DNA of 6,889 nt. It comes from a bacterium (GTDB lineage Bacteria; Krumholzibacteriota; Krumholzibacteria; LZORAL124-64-63). Where the stretch lies: the NCBI GenBank assembly GCA_021767885.1, contig JAASSM010000092.1, positions 1 through 6,889 on the forward strand, given 5' to 3'. The position numbers and the translations under genes were made by a program. Below, piece by piece: positions 1 through 5,753 of the stretch; position 1 is the stretch's first letter, and each line of letters starts with the position of its first letter. The notes under the pieces are model-generated. The model was not told where the DNA came from. It saw nothing but the letters and a program-made list of their open reading frames with translations, and did no database searches.

Positions 1-46
1 CATGGGCGACACCATCAGCTCGCTGTCGCTGGTGGGCGCGCGTTAG
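1..46 (+). CDS. Possible 3' end of a forward gene cut by the window edge
   Basis: The frame entering at base 2 reads a short peptide ending ISSLSLVGAR and stops at TAG (44-46). The terminal residues alternate polar and hydrophobic, as in a last beta-strand, but only about 14 codons are visible and no family can be named. The ATG at 2-4 need not be the start. The other two forward frames are also open here: one runs to a stop near 142, the other continues into the next gene. The choice of frame is therefore a guess, based on its stop lying just upstream of a promoter-like element at 81-95. Confidence 0.3.
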   Translation, partial: MGDTISSLSLVGAR

Positions 47-80
47 GAGCGGGTCGGGGACCTGGCCTCGCCTCGCCCGA

Positions 81-95
81 CATGATACGATCATG
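81..95 (+). promoter_or_regulatory. -10-like box embedded in a 15-bp palindrome upstream of the secreted-protein gene
   Basis: CATGATACGATCATG has perfect 6-bp arms (81-86 and 90-95) around a 3-nt centre. TACGAT at 86-91 matches the sigma-70 -10 consensus at 4 of 6 positions. A weak -35 candidate, TGGCCT at 63-68, lies 17 nt upstream. Predicted transcription would begin near 97-98, which excludes the ATG at 93 as a start and leaves about 60 nt of leader before the ATG at 162. The palindrome over the -10 could be an operator, but no regulator is visible nearby. Confidence 0.4.
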
Positions 96-149
96 TCAGG
101 AACGTCCTGCGCGGGTCCGGCCCGCGGTCGCTCCCGAACCATGAACGCC

Positions 150-153
150 GAGG
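150..153 (+). promoter_or_regulatory. Ribosome binding site deciding the start at 162
   Basis: GAGG lies 8 nt before the ATG at 162. The alternative ATGs at 93 and 141 lack a comparable purine-rich site, and only the 162 start puts the signal peptide at the N-terminus. Confidence 0.5.
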
Positions 154-161
154 TCCTCGCC

Positions 162-863
162 ATGTCCGGTCGATCCGTCCGTGCCCTGCTGATCCTGCTG
201 ATCACCCCGCTGCTCGCCATGCCGGCGATGGCCCAGTTCGAACCCAACCAGGTGTGGGCCGAGGCCGCATGCTCGGGCGGGGCGGTCACCGTGTCGGGCG
301 GCATGGGTGCGGCCGCGGGCATCGATGCCGACTGGCAGGGCTGGGTGATCGCCCGCACCACCATCGGCACGTGCACCGGCTGGGCCGCGGTCTCGCCGGT
401 GCAGGCGGTGCCCGATTCGGGCCTGTCCGCCGCGGTGGAGGTGTCCGACGTGGTCGAGCCGGACCAGGCCTACCGTTACGGCATCTGCGTGGTGACCGCC
501 GGGGGCGAGCTGGTCGAGCCTCCGGCCAGCGTCTTCTTCTGGCCGGAGTATCATCACGCCTACGTCGCCTGCGGCGAGGCGCCCATGGTGCGGGCCCGGT
601 TGCACGACCTGGGCTACGCCGTGATGGTCGAGCGCTGCCCCGACGCCTGCTGGGCCCCGGTGGCGCTGCTGGGCTGGGACCAGATCGCGCCCTACGAGAG
701 CCTCGTGGGCACGGACGTCATCTTCGAGCTCTCCGGCACGGTCTCCTGCCTCGGCGAGTGCGGCATGGAGGAGGTCACCGACATCACCATCCGCATGCTC
801 TGCGAGGACCCCGTGGCGGTGCAGCGCTGGGACTGGTCGGCGGTGAAGGCGACGTTCCGGTGA
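162..863 (+). CDS. Secreted cysteine-rich hypothetical protein
   Basis: 233 residues from the ATG at 162. Residues 1-24 form a Sec signal peptide: Arg4/Arg7, a hydrophobic core RALLILLITPLLA, then PAMA cut before QFEPNQ. The mature part has nine cysteines (37, 71, 109, 137, 159, 163, 196, 200, 214), including CPDAC and CLGEC pairs; with an odd number, at least one is left unpaired. Residues 30-125 look like an immunoglobulin/fibronectin-III-type beta sandwich (WQGWVIAR, then YRYGICVV). Residues 135-233 form a second beta-rich Cys-containing domain with an OB-fold-like feel (YAVMVERC, DVIFELSG, DITIRMLC). Fold assignments are by eye. No catalytic motif, lipobox or C-terminal sorting signal is seen, so it is probably periplasmic or extracellular with disulfides. 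Longer starts at 93 or 141 would bury the signal sequence behind a charged leader. Its stop is 7 nt from that of the convergent transporter gene. Function unknown. Confidence 0.8.
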   Translation: MSGRSVRALLILLITPLLAMPAMAQFEPNQVWAEAACSGGAVTVSGGMGAAAGIDADWQGWVIARTTIGTCTGWAAVSPVQAVPDSGLSAAVEVSDVVEPDQAYRYGICVVTAGGELVEPPASVFFWPEYHHAYVACGEAPMVRARLHDLGYAVMVERCPDACWAPVALLGWDQIAPYESLVGTDVIFELSGTVSCLGECGMEEVTDITIRMLCEDPVAVQRWDWSAVKATFR

Positions 864-870
864 GTCCCCG

Positions 871-2409
871 TCAGGACCGCAGGAAGATGCCCTCGCCCAC
901 CCCGATGGGCAGTTCCAGCCAGAACCACACGAAGACGAGGGCCGTCCAGAGGAAGAAGAGCAGCACCGCGTAGGGGATCAGCAGGGACAGGATGGTTCCG
1001 ATCCCCATGGAGCGGTCGTGCTGCCGGACCCAGCCCATCAGCAGCGGGAAATAGACGTAAAGCGGGCTGATGCAGTTGGTGATCGAGTCGCCCACGCGGT
1101 ACATCAACTGGATGAACGCCGGGCTGTAATCCAGCTGGGCCAGCATGGGGATGAAGACGGGCGCGAAGATGGCCCACTTGGCCGAACCGCTGCCCATGAA
1201 GATGTTGATGATCGCGACCAGGATCATGAAGAGGATGAACATGAGCGGGCCGGTCAGCCCGGTGGACTGCAGGAACTCGGCCCCGTTGATCGCGAGGATG
1301 GCGTCGAGCCGGCTCCAGCTGAAGAGGTTGATGAACTGGGCGATCACCAGCATGAGGACGATGTAGCCGGCGAGATCCTTCATGCCCTTCTCCATGAACC
1401 GCAGCACGTCGTCGGGCTTCTCGATGGAGCCGGTGATCTTGCCGTAGACGTACCCCGGCAGGGCGAAGAGGAAGAAGAGCAACGGCACCAGCCCCCGCAG
1501 GAAGGGCGAGGGGACCAGCCCGCCGGTGTCCTGGTTGCGCAGCGGTGCGCCCGCCGGCACCGTCAGCGCCGCCACCGCGAGCATGAAGACCAGCACCGAG
1601 AAGCCAGCCCACCGCACGCCCTTGCGCTCGCGTGGCGTCATGCGGGGGGCTTCCTCGTAGGCCTGTTCCGCGTCGTCGGACATGGCGAAGCCGGTGCACC
1701 GGGGGATGGTGAACCGGGAGGCGACGAACGCGCCGCCGAGGCCGAGCATCAGCGTCGAGACGATCATGAAGTACCAGTTGGCGGTGGCGCTGACCTCGAT
1801 GGCCGGGTCGATCTGCGCGGCGACCTCCGTGCTGATACCAGCGAGCAGGACGTCGGTGCCGGCGATGAAGAGGTTGGCCGTGAAGCCCGCGGTCGCGCCC
1901 GCGTACCCGGCGACGAGGCCGGCGATGGGATGCAGGCCCATCTTGCTGAAGATCAGCGCCGCGATGGGCGGGACGATCACCACGCCCGCGTCCGAGCCGA
2001 TGTTCCCGCAGGCGCCGATGATGAAGATCACCGGCAGGACCACCTTGCGCGGCACGGCGAAGGCGACCGTGCGCAGGATGATGGTCAAGAGCCCGCTCTG
2101 CTCGGCGACCGAGACTCCCATCAGCATCACCAGCACCATGCCGAAGGGAGCGAAGTGCGCGAAGTTGGTGACCATCTCCTCGAGCAGGCGGCGCAGCCCC
2201 TCGCCGGAGATCAGGTTCTCCGCCCGGACCACCTCGCCGGACCCCGGGTCCACGGCGCTGACCCCGATCAGCGCGGCCACGGCGCTGAACACCACGATGG
2301 CGATGGTGATCCAGACGAACATCCAGAACGGATGCGGCAGCTTGTTGCCGACGCGCTCGATCCATCGCAGCATGCCGCCGGCCTGGTGGGTCTCGGTCTG
2401 ATGGGTCAT
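871..2409 (-). CDS. AbgT-family transporter (p-aminobenzoyl-glutamate transporter family)
   Basis: 512 residues from the ATG at 2409, an integral inner-membrane protein of AbgT-family length. E. coli AbgT imports p-aminobenzoyl-glutamate; the homologues MtrF and YdaH have been reported to export sulfonamides and p-aminobenzoate, so direction and substrate cannot be set from sequence. Family signatures seen: PHPFWMFVW in the first membrane segment, NIGSDAG (136-142), the TANLFIAGTD block ending at Asp186, GSGSAKWAIFAP (from 406), and RVGDSITNCISP with Asp441. Asp186 and Asp441 sit in the blocks holding the functional aspartates of MtrF/YdaH. Around ten or more hydrophobic segments are evident, with an Asp/Glu/Arg-rich loop near 243-262 in the middle. 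An in-frame GTG at 2433 would add 8 residues but has no ribosome site; the ATG at 2409 has a weak GGA 5 nt upstream. It lies 83 nt downstream of the oligopeptidase gene on the same strand and is probably co-transcribed. No intact-terminator candidate follows its stop. The family call is firm; the substrate is open. Confidence 0.95.
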   Translation of the reverse strand: MTHQTETHQAGGMLRWIERVGNKLPHPFWMFVWITIAIVVFSAVAALIGVSAVDPGSGEVVRAENLISGEGLRRLLEEMVTNFAHFAPFGMVLVMLMGVSVAEQSGLLTIILRTVAFAVPRKVVLPVIFIIGACGNIGSDAGVVIVPPIAALIFSKMGLHPIAGLVAGYAGATAGFTANLFIAGTDVLLAGISTEVAAQIDPAIEVSATANWYFMIVSTLMLGLGGAFVASRFTIPRCTGFAMSDDAEQAYEEAPRMTPRERKGVRWAGFSVLVFMLAVAALTVPAGAPLRNQDTGGLVPSPFLRGLVPLLFFLFALPGYVYGKITGSIEKPDDVLRFMEKGMKDLAGYIVLMLVIAQFINLFSWSRLDAILAINGAEFLQSTGLTGPLMFILFMILVAIINIFMGSGSAKWAIFAPVFIPMLAQLDYSPAFIQLMYRVGDSITNCISPLYVYFPLLMGWVRQHDRSMGIGTILSLLIPYAVLLFFLWTALVFVWFWLELPIGVGEGIFLRS

Positions 2410-2451
2410 GTCGTCCGATCGGTTCGGCACCACGGGGATGCGCAGGTGTCG

Positions 2452-2471
2452 TCACGGTCTTCCGACCGCGA
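2452..2471 (-). other. Intergenic RNA hairpin with GGAA tetraloop
   Basis: On the transcribed (minus) strand, TCGCGGTC-GGAA-GACCGTGA forms an 8-bp stem (one G-U pair) closed by a GNRA-type tetraloop. It lies 21 nt after the peptidase stop and 42 nt before the transporter ATG. No T-tract follows, so it is not a standard intrinsic terminator. It could act as an mRNA processing or stability element, or as a partial attenuator that uncouples expression of the two genes. Confidence 0.4.
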
Positions 2472-2492
2472 ACTGCCAGACCAGGCCGCCGG

Positions 2493-4604
2493 TCAGTCCC
2501 GGCCCGCCAGCATCAGCAGGAACGCGTACTCCCGGGCCACCTCCCGGTACCGCTGGAACCGCCCCGACGCCCCGCCATGACCGGCGTCCATGTTCACCGA
2601 GAGGACCAGGAGGTTCTCGTCGGTCTTGCGGTCGCGCAGGCGCGCCACCCACTTGGCCGGCTCCCAGTACTGGACCTGGGAGTCGTGCAGGCCGGTGGTC
2701 ACCAGGGTGTGGGGGTAGTCCTGGGCGGTGACCTGGTCGTAGGGCGAGTAGGACAGCATGTAGTCGTGGAAGACCTTCTCGTGGGGATTGCCCCACTCGT
2801 CGTACTCGCCGGTGGTCAGCGGGATGGAGTCGTCCAGCATGGTGGTGACCACGTCCACGAACGGCACCTGCGCCACCACGCCGTCCCACAGATCGGGCGC
2901 CAGGTTCATCACCGCGCCCACGAGCAGGCCGCCGGCGCTGCCGCCCATGGCGTAGAGCCGGTCCGGGTCGCTCCAGCCGGTGGCGATCAGGTGCTCGCCG
3001 CAGGCGATGAAGTCGGTGAAGGTGTTGCGCTTCTGCAGCAGCTTGCCCTCCTCGTACCAGCGGCGGCCCATCTCCTGGCCGCCGCGCACGTGGGCGATGG
3101 CGAAGACGAAGCCGCGGTCCAGCAGGCTGAGGCGCGAGCTGCGGAAACCGGCGTCCATGGTGGTGCCGTAGGAGCCGTAGCCGTAGAGCAGGCACGGGCT
3201 CTGGCCGCGCAGGAAGCGGTCCTTGCGCCAGACCAGGGAGATGGGCACCGCGGTGCCGTCCGCGGCGGTGGCGTGCACGTACTGCGACGCGTAGCGGTCC
3301 GGGTCGAAGTCGCCCAGGACACGGTCGCGCTTGCGCAGCTCCTGCGCGGCGGTGCGCAGGTCGTGGTCGTAGACCGAACGGGGGGTGGTCAGGGAGCTGT
3401 AGCCGTAGCGGACGGACGGGGCGTCCAGCTCCGGCGTGCCGATGATCCAGGCCGCGTAGGTGGGGTCGGCGAAGGCGATCTCGCGGCCGGCGCCACCCGC
3501 GCCGCCCTCGCGGGGCAGCACCCGCAGATGGGTCAGGCCGTCGCGCCGTTCGGCCACCACCAGGTGCTCGGCGAAGACCTCGAAGTCCTCCAGCAGGACG
3601 CCCTCGCGGTGCGGCACCAGGGGCCGCCAGTGATCCTTGCCGGTCCGGTCCTCGCCGCAGGTCACGAGCTGGAAGTCCACCGCGTCGAGGTTGGTGCGGA
3701 TCACCCAGCGCCGGCCGTCGTGGTCGACGCTGTACTCCAGGCCCCGCTCGCGCGGCTGCAGCACGTGCCAGGCGCCGCCGGGCTGATCGGCGGGCAGGAC
3801 GCGCACCTCGTCGCTCACCGTCTGGCCGCTGTGGATCAGCAGGTAGTCCCGCGACCTGGTCTTGCCGACGTGGCAGGAGAAGGTCTCGTCGGTCTCCTCG
3901 AAGACCAGCTCGTCCGCGTCGGGGTCGGTGCCCAGGGTATGCTTCCAGATCTGGAACGACCGCAGCGTCTGCGGATCCTGCCGCGCGTAGAAGAACGTGC
4001 GGCCGTCCTCGGCCCAGACGCCGTTGGCCGTCACGCCCGCGATCACGTCGGGCAGGTCCTCGCCGGTGGCCAGGTCGCGGAAGCGCCGCTCGTAGATGCG
4101 CCGGCCCACGGTGTCCACGGCGTAGCTCACCAGGCGGTTGTCGCTGGCCACGCTCACCCCGCGCAGGGCGAAGTACGCCTCGCCCGCGCCCAGGGCGTTG
4201 CCGTCGAGCATCACCTGCTCGGGGGCCTCCATGGTGCCCTCGCGGCGGCAGTGCAGGGCGTACTCGCCGCCCTCCACGTACCGGGTGTAGTACCACCAGC
4301 CGCGGGAGAACACCGGCACCGAGGCGTCGTCCTGCACCAGGCGGCCGGTGATCTCTGCGAAGAGCTCCTCCTGCAGCGCGGCGGTGGGGGCCATCACCGC
4401 GTCGCGGTAGGCGTTCTCGGCCGCGAGGTAGGCGAGCACCTCGGGGTTCTCGCGTTCGCGCAGCCAGTAGTACTCGTCCACGCGCTCGTGGCCGTGGGCC
4501 TCGAGGGTGACGGGGTGCTTCCTGGCCACCGGCGGCCCGGGGGCCGCGCCGGCCGGCTGGGTCGTCATCATGAACATCACCGCCATCAGGATGATCCGGG
4601 TCAT
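2493..4604 (-). CDS. Exported oligopeptidase B (prolyl oligopeptidase family, S9A)
   Basis: 703 residues. Oligopeptidase B cleaves short peptides after Arg/Lys, preferring dibasic sites. The N-terminal MTRIILMAVMFMM...PAGA is a Met-rich signal peptide with likely cleavage near residue 20-21, so the enzyme is predicted to act in the periplasm or outside. Residues about 28-75 hold the YYWLRERENPEVLAYLAAEN block, about 80-430 the beta-propeller that limits substrate size, and about 440-703 the alpha/beta hydrolase. Catalytic residues: Ser556 (GGSAGG), Asp641 (GLHDSQVQYWEPAKW), His676 (AGHGG). Their spacings of 85 and 35 equal those of E. coli PtrB (532/617/652, from memory). Specificity positions differ: Asp484 and Glu600 are kept, but Gly486 and Asp602 replace Asp462 and Glu578. 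The start is set by GAGGAGG 4 nt upstream; reading further upstream loses the signal peptide. Probably the first gene of a unit with the AbgT transporter. The family is certain; export is probable. Confidence 0.96.
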   Translation of the reverse strand: MTRIILMAVMFMMTTQPAGAAPGPPVARKHPVTLEAHGHERVDEYYWLRERENPEVLAYLAAENAYRDAVMAPTAALQEELFAEITGRLVQDDASVPVFSRGWWYYTRYVEGGEYALHCRREGTMEAPEQVMLDGNALGAGEAYFALRGVSVASDNRLVSYAVDTVGRRIYERRFRDLATGEDLPDVIAGVTANGVWAEDGRTFFYARQDPQTLRSFQIWKHTLGTDPDADELVFEETDETFSCHVGKTRSRDYLLIHSGQTVSDEVRVLPADQPGGAWHVLQPRERGLEYSVDHDGRRWVIRTNLDAVDFQLVTCGEDRTGKDHWRPLVPHREGVLLEDFEVFAEHLVVAERRDGLTHLRVLPREGGAGGAGREIAFADPTYAAWIIGTPELDAPSVRYGYSSLTTPRSVYDHDLRTAAQELRKRDRVLGDFDPDRYASQYVHATAADGTAVPISLVWRKDRFLRGQSPCLLYGYGSYGTTMDAGFRSSRLSLLDRGFVFAIAHVRGGQEMGRRWYEEGKLLQKRNTFTDFIACGEHLIATGWSDPDRLYAMGGSAGGLLVGAVMNLAPDLWDGVVAQVPFVDVVTTMLDDSIPLTTGEYDEWGNPHEKVFHDYMLSYSPYDQVTAQDYPHTLVTTGLHDSQVQYWEPAKWVARLRDRKTDENLLVLSVNMDAGHGGASGRFQRYREVAREYAFLLMLAGRD

Positions 4605-4608
4605 GGTG

Positions 4609-4615
4609 CCTCCTC
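4609..4615 (-). promoter_or_regulatory. Strong ribosome binding site of the oligopeptidase gene
   Basis: GAGGAGG on the minus strand, 4 nt before the ATG at 4604. The spacing is slightly short, but the match to the anti-Shine-Dalgarno is strong and fixes the start at the signal peptide. Confidence 0.7.
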
Positions 4616-4766
4616 GCGGCCCGTGCCGCGTGCTGTCGGGAAGCGGCAAAGCTAGGAGACGGGCCGGGGTCGCGCCAGGAGGCGCCGCGGCGTGAGCGCG
4701 TCGCGGCGGCGGGGCGCCGGATTGGCCGCCGCCAGCGCTCCGCGGCGCCACCGGGCACCGGGCGGA

Positions 4767-4795
4767 TTGCCGTGGCGCACGGCCGCATGTACCGT
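4767..4795 (+). promoter_or_regulatory. Sigma-70-like promoter giving a probable leaderless mRNA
   Basis: TTGCCG (4767-4772), a 17-nt spacer, then TACCGT (4790-4795). The -10 ends 7 nt before the ATG at 4803, so transcription would start at or next to the start codon. No Shine-Dalgarno sequence precedes that ATG, which fits leaderless translation. Confidence 0.5.
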
Positions 4796-4802
4796 ATCGC
4801 CC

Positions 4803-5495
4803 ATGAACACGACGACCCTGCTGGCGAGGTCGCGCCTCGTCCTGTCGGTCGCCCTGCTGGTCCTGCTGGTCGCCTGTGGAGGTGGCGAGCAGTCCGGTCA
4901 GGACGCGACCCAGGACGCGGGCACGGCTGACGCCCCCGCTGCCGACATGGACCATGACGCGACCTCCACGGGCGAGGTCGGCGACGGTGCTCCCACCGTG
5001 GCCGAGCCGGCCGGTTCCACCACCATCGCCGGCGTCAGCTTCATGCCGCCGACGGCGTGGGAGGACCTCGGGCCCTCCGGCATGCGCCAGGCCCAGTACG
5101 AGCATCCCCCGGTGGGCGAGGATACCGAGCCCGCCGCGGTCAACGTCTTCTACTTCGGACCGCAGTCGGGCGGCGGCGTCCAGGCCAACCTGGACCGCTG
5201 GGTCGGGCAGATGACGCTGCCCGGCGGCGGCGACCCCGCCGCGGCGGCCGAGCGCAGCGAATTCACCGTCCACGGGATGACCGCCCACGTGGTCGAGCTC
5301 GATGGCACCTATCAGGCGGGAGGCATGGGCGGCGGCGACGCCGGCCCCCGGCCCGGCCACCGGCTGGTGGGCGTGGTGCTCGAGGGCCCGCAGGGCAGCC
5401 TCTTCTTCAAGCTCACCGGGCCCGAGCAGACCGCCCGCGTGATGGAGGAGGGCCTGCTGGCCATGGTCCGCGGAGCGCGCAAGGTCGGCGAGTAG
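4803..5495 (+). CDS. Lipoprotein of unknown function
   Basis: 230 residues from the ATG at 4803. Arg9/Arg11 precede a hydrophobic core and the lipobox LVAC, making Cys25 the lipidated residue. Gly at +2, not Asp, suggests outer-membrane sorting if Lol rules apply. Residues 26-72 are an Asp/Ala/Gly/Thr-rich linker. Residues 73-230 form one folded domain: GVSFMPPTAWEDLG, MRQAQYEHP, the strand AAVNVFYFGP, GGGVQANLDRWVGQM, a FTVHGMTAHVVELDGTY strand pair, and a C-terminal GSLFFKLTGPEQTARVMEEGLLAMV helix. I recall uncharacterised proteins with this FYFGP...W...FFKLTGP pattern in several Gram-negative phyla, but no function; the shape resembles small surface lipoproteins that bind a ligand or membrane lipid. 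It diverges from the peptidase gene and is followed 40 nt later by the zinc-ribbon gene, probably on the same transcript. A frame extension back to 4692 is rejected because it lies upstream of the promoter. Confidence 0.85.
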   Translation: MNTTTLLARSRLVLSVALLVLLVACGGGEQSGQDATQDAGTADAPAADMDHDATSTGEVGDGAPTVAEPAGSTTIAGVSFMPPTAWEDLGPSGMRQAQYEHPPVGEDTEPAAVNVFYFGPQSGGGVQANLDRWVGQMTLPGGGDPAAAAERSEFTVHGMTAHVVELDGTYQAGGMGGGDAGPRPGHRLVGVVLEGPQGSLFFKLTGPEQTARVMEEGLLAMVRGARKVGE

Positions 5496-5535
5496 CCGGC
5501 GGGGCGGCCGCGCGGTCGTCCGGAAGGGGTCCACC

Positions 5536-5709
5536 ATGGAGTACCCTCCCTGCCTGAAGTGCAACCAGGGGTTGATGCTGCCGCTGTCGGACTACGGCCG
5601 CGACGGCGCCGCCATCCGCTTCAAGGCCTGGGTCTGCCACAATCCGGGCTGCGGGCACACCATCCGCATCGACAACGGCGAGATCAGCATCGGCCGGCTC
5701 ACCGACTGA
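5536..5709 (+). CDS. Small zinc-ribbon protein, 57 aa, uncharacterised
   Basis: 57 residues, with GGAAGGGG (5522-5529) 6 nt before the ATG. Two Cys knuckles are visible: Cys6-x2-Cys9 (PCLKC) and Cys34-x4-Cys39 (CHNPGC). Together they make a plausible four-Cys zinc site, with His35 and His41 as alternative ligands. Between them lies LMLPLSDYGRDGAAIRFKAWVC, followed by a terminal strand pair HTIRIDNGEISIG. The layout is that of a rubredoxin/zinc-ribbon-like single domain with nothing else attached. There is no signal peptide, so it is cytosolic. I believe close relatives (LPLSDYG...KAWVC.NP.C) occur as conserved small hypotheticals in other bacteria, but know no function. It probably shares the lipoprotein's transcript and converges on the CPBP gene with 44 nt between stops. 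Third-position GC is high as in its neighbours, supporting that it is coding. Confidence 0.85.
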   Translation: MEYPPCLKCNQGLMLPLSDYGRDGAAIRFKAWVCHNPGCGHTIRIDNGEISIGRLTD

Positions 5710-5753
5710 GCCGGCCCGCCGCAGCGGCCGCGCCCCGGCGGAACCCGCCCGCC

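Larger units (their letters stand above)
4605..4802. promoter_or_regulatory. Divergent intergenic region with nested GC-rich inverted repeats
   Basis: This 198-nt gap separates the divergent peptidase and lipoprotein genes. It contains a perfect 10-bp inverted repeat, GGCGCCGCGG (4681-4690) against CCGCGGCGCC (4740-4749), enclosing a second 8-bp one, GGCGGCGG (4705-4712) against CCGCCGCC (4726-4733). CGGATTG occurs twice in direct orientation, at 4718-4724 and 4763-4769; the second copy overlaps the -35 of the lipoprotein promoter. For the peptidase side the only AT-richer patch is at 4647-4656; TAGCTT on the minus strand there is a poor -10 candidate and I cannot place a convincing -35. No small gene is supported here. 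Confidence 0.45.

Noticed and set aside
93..161. ATG at 93 (and 141) as start of the secreted protein
   Set aside because: The ATG at 93 overlaps the palindrome and nearly abuts the -10. Both add a charged leader before the signal peptide and lack a ribosome site as good as that at 150-153.
864..870. Terminator between the convergent secreted-protein and transporter genes
   Set aside because: Only 7 nt separate the stops and no hairpin with a T-run is seen just beyond either stop.
692..2455. Minus-strand frame of 587 codons over the transporter
   Set aside because: Out-of-frame shadow, His/Arg/Gly-rich, with no membrane segments, while the AbgT frame is unmistakable.
1018..2580. Long forward open frame opposite the transporter gene (520 codons)
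   Set aside because: It is antisense to a clear AbgT gene. Its translation is low-complexity, rich in His, Asp, Glu and Arg, as expected for a shadow frame in GC-rich DNA, with no domain or signal.
2577..4655. Long forward open frame opposite the oligopeptidase gene (692 codons)
   Set aside because: Antisense shadow of a gene with a complete catalytic triad. The translation is repetitive Gly/Val/Ala/His without family motifs.
2452..4788. Minus-strand frame of 778 codons overlapping the oligopeptidase
   Set aside because: Same strand but out of frame with the recognised enzyme; Arg/Pro/Gly-rich shadow.
4605..5564. N-terminal extension of the oligopeptidase frame up to 5564
   Set aside because: The extension runs antisense through the lipoprotein gene and would bury a good signal peptide and ribosome site at 4604.
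5710..5753. Possible bidirectional terminator between the convergent zinc-ribbon and CPBP genes
   Set aside because: Short GC stems can be drawn (GCCGG 5710-5714 with CCGGC 5735-5739), but the loop is long and no T-tract follows on either strand, so an intrinsic terminator is not supported.
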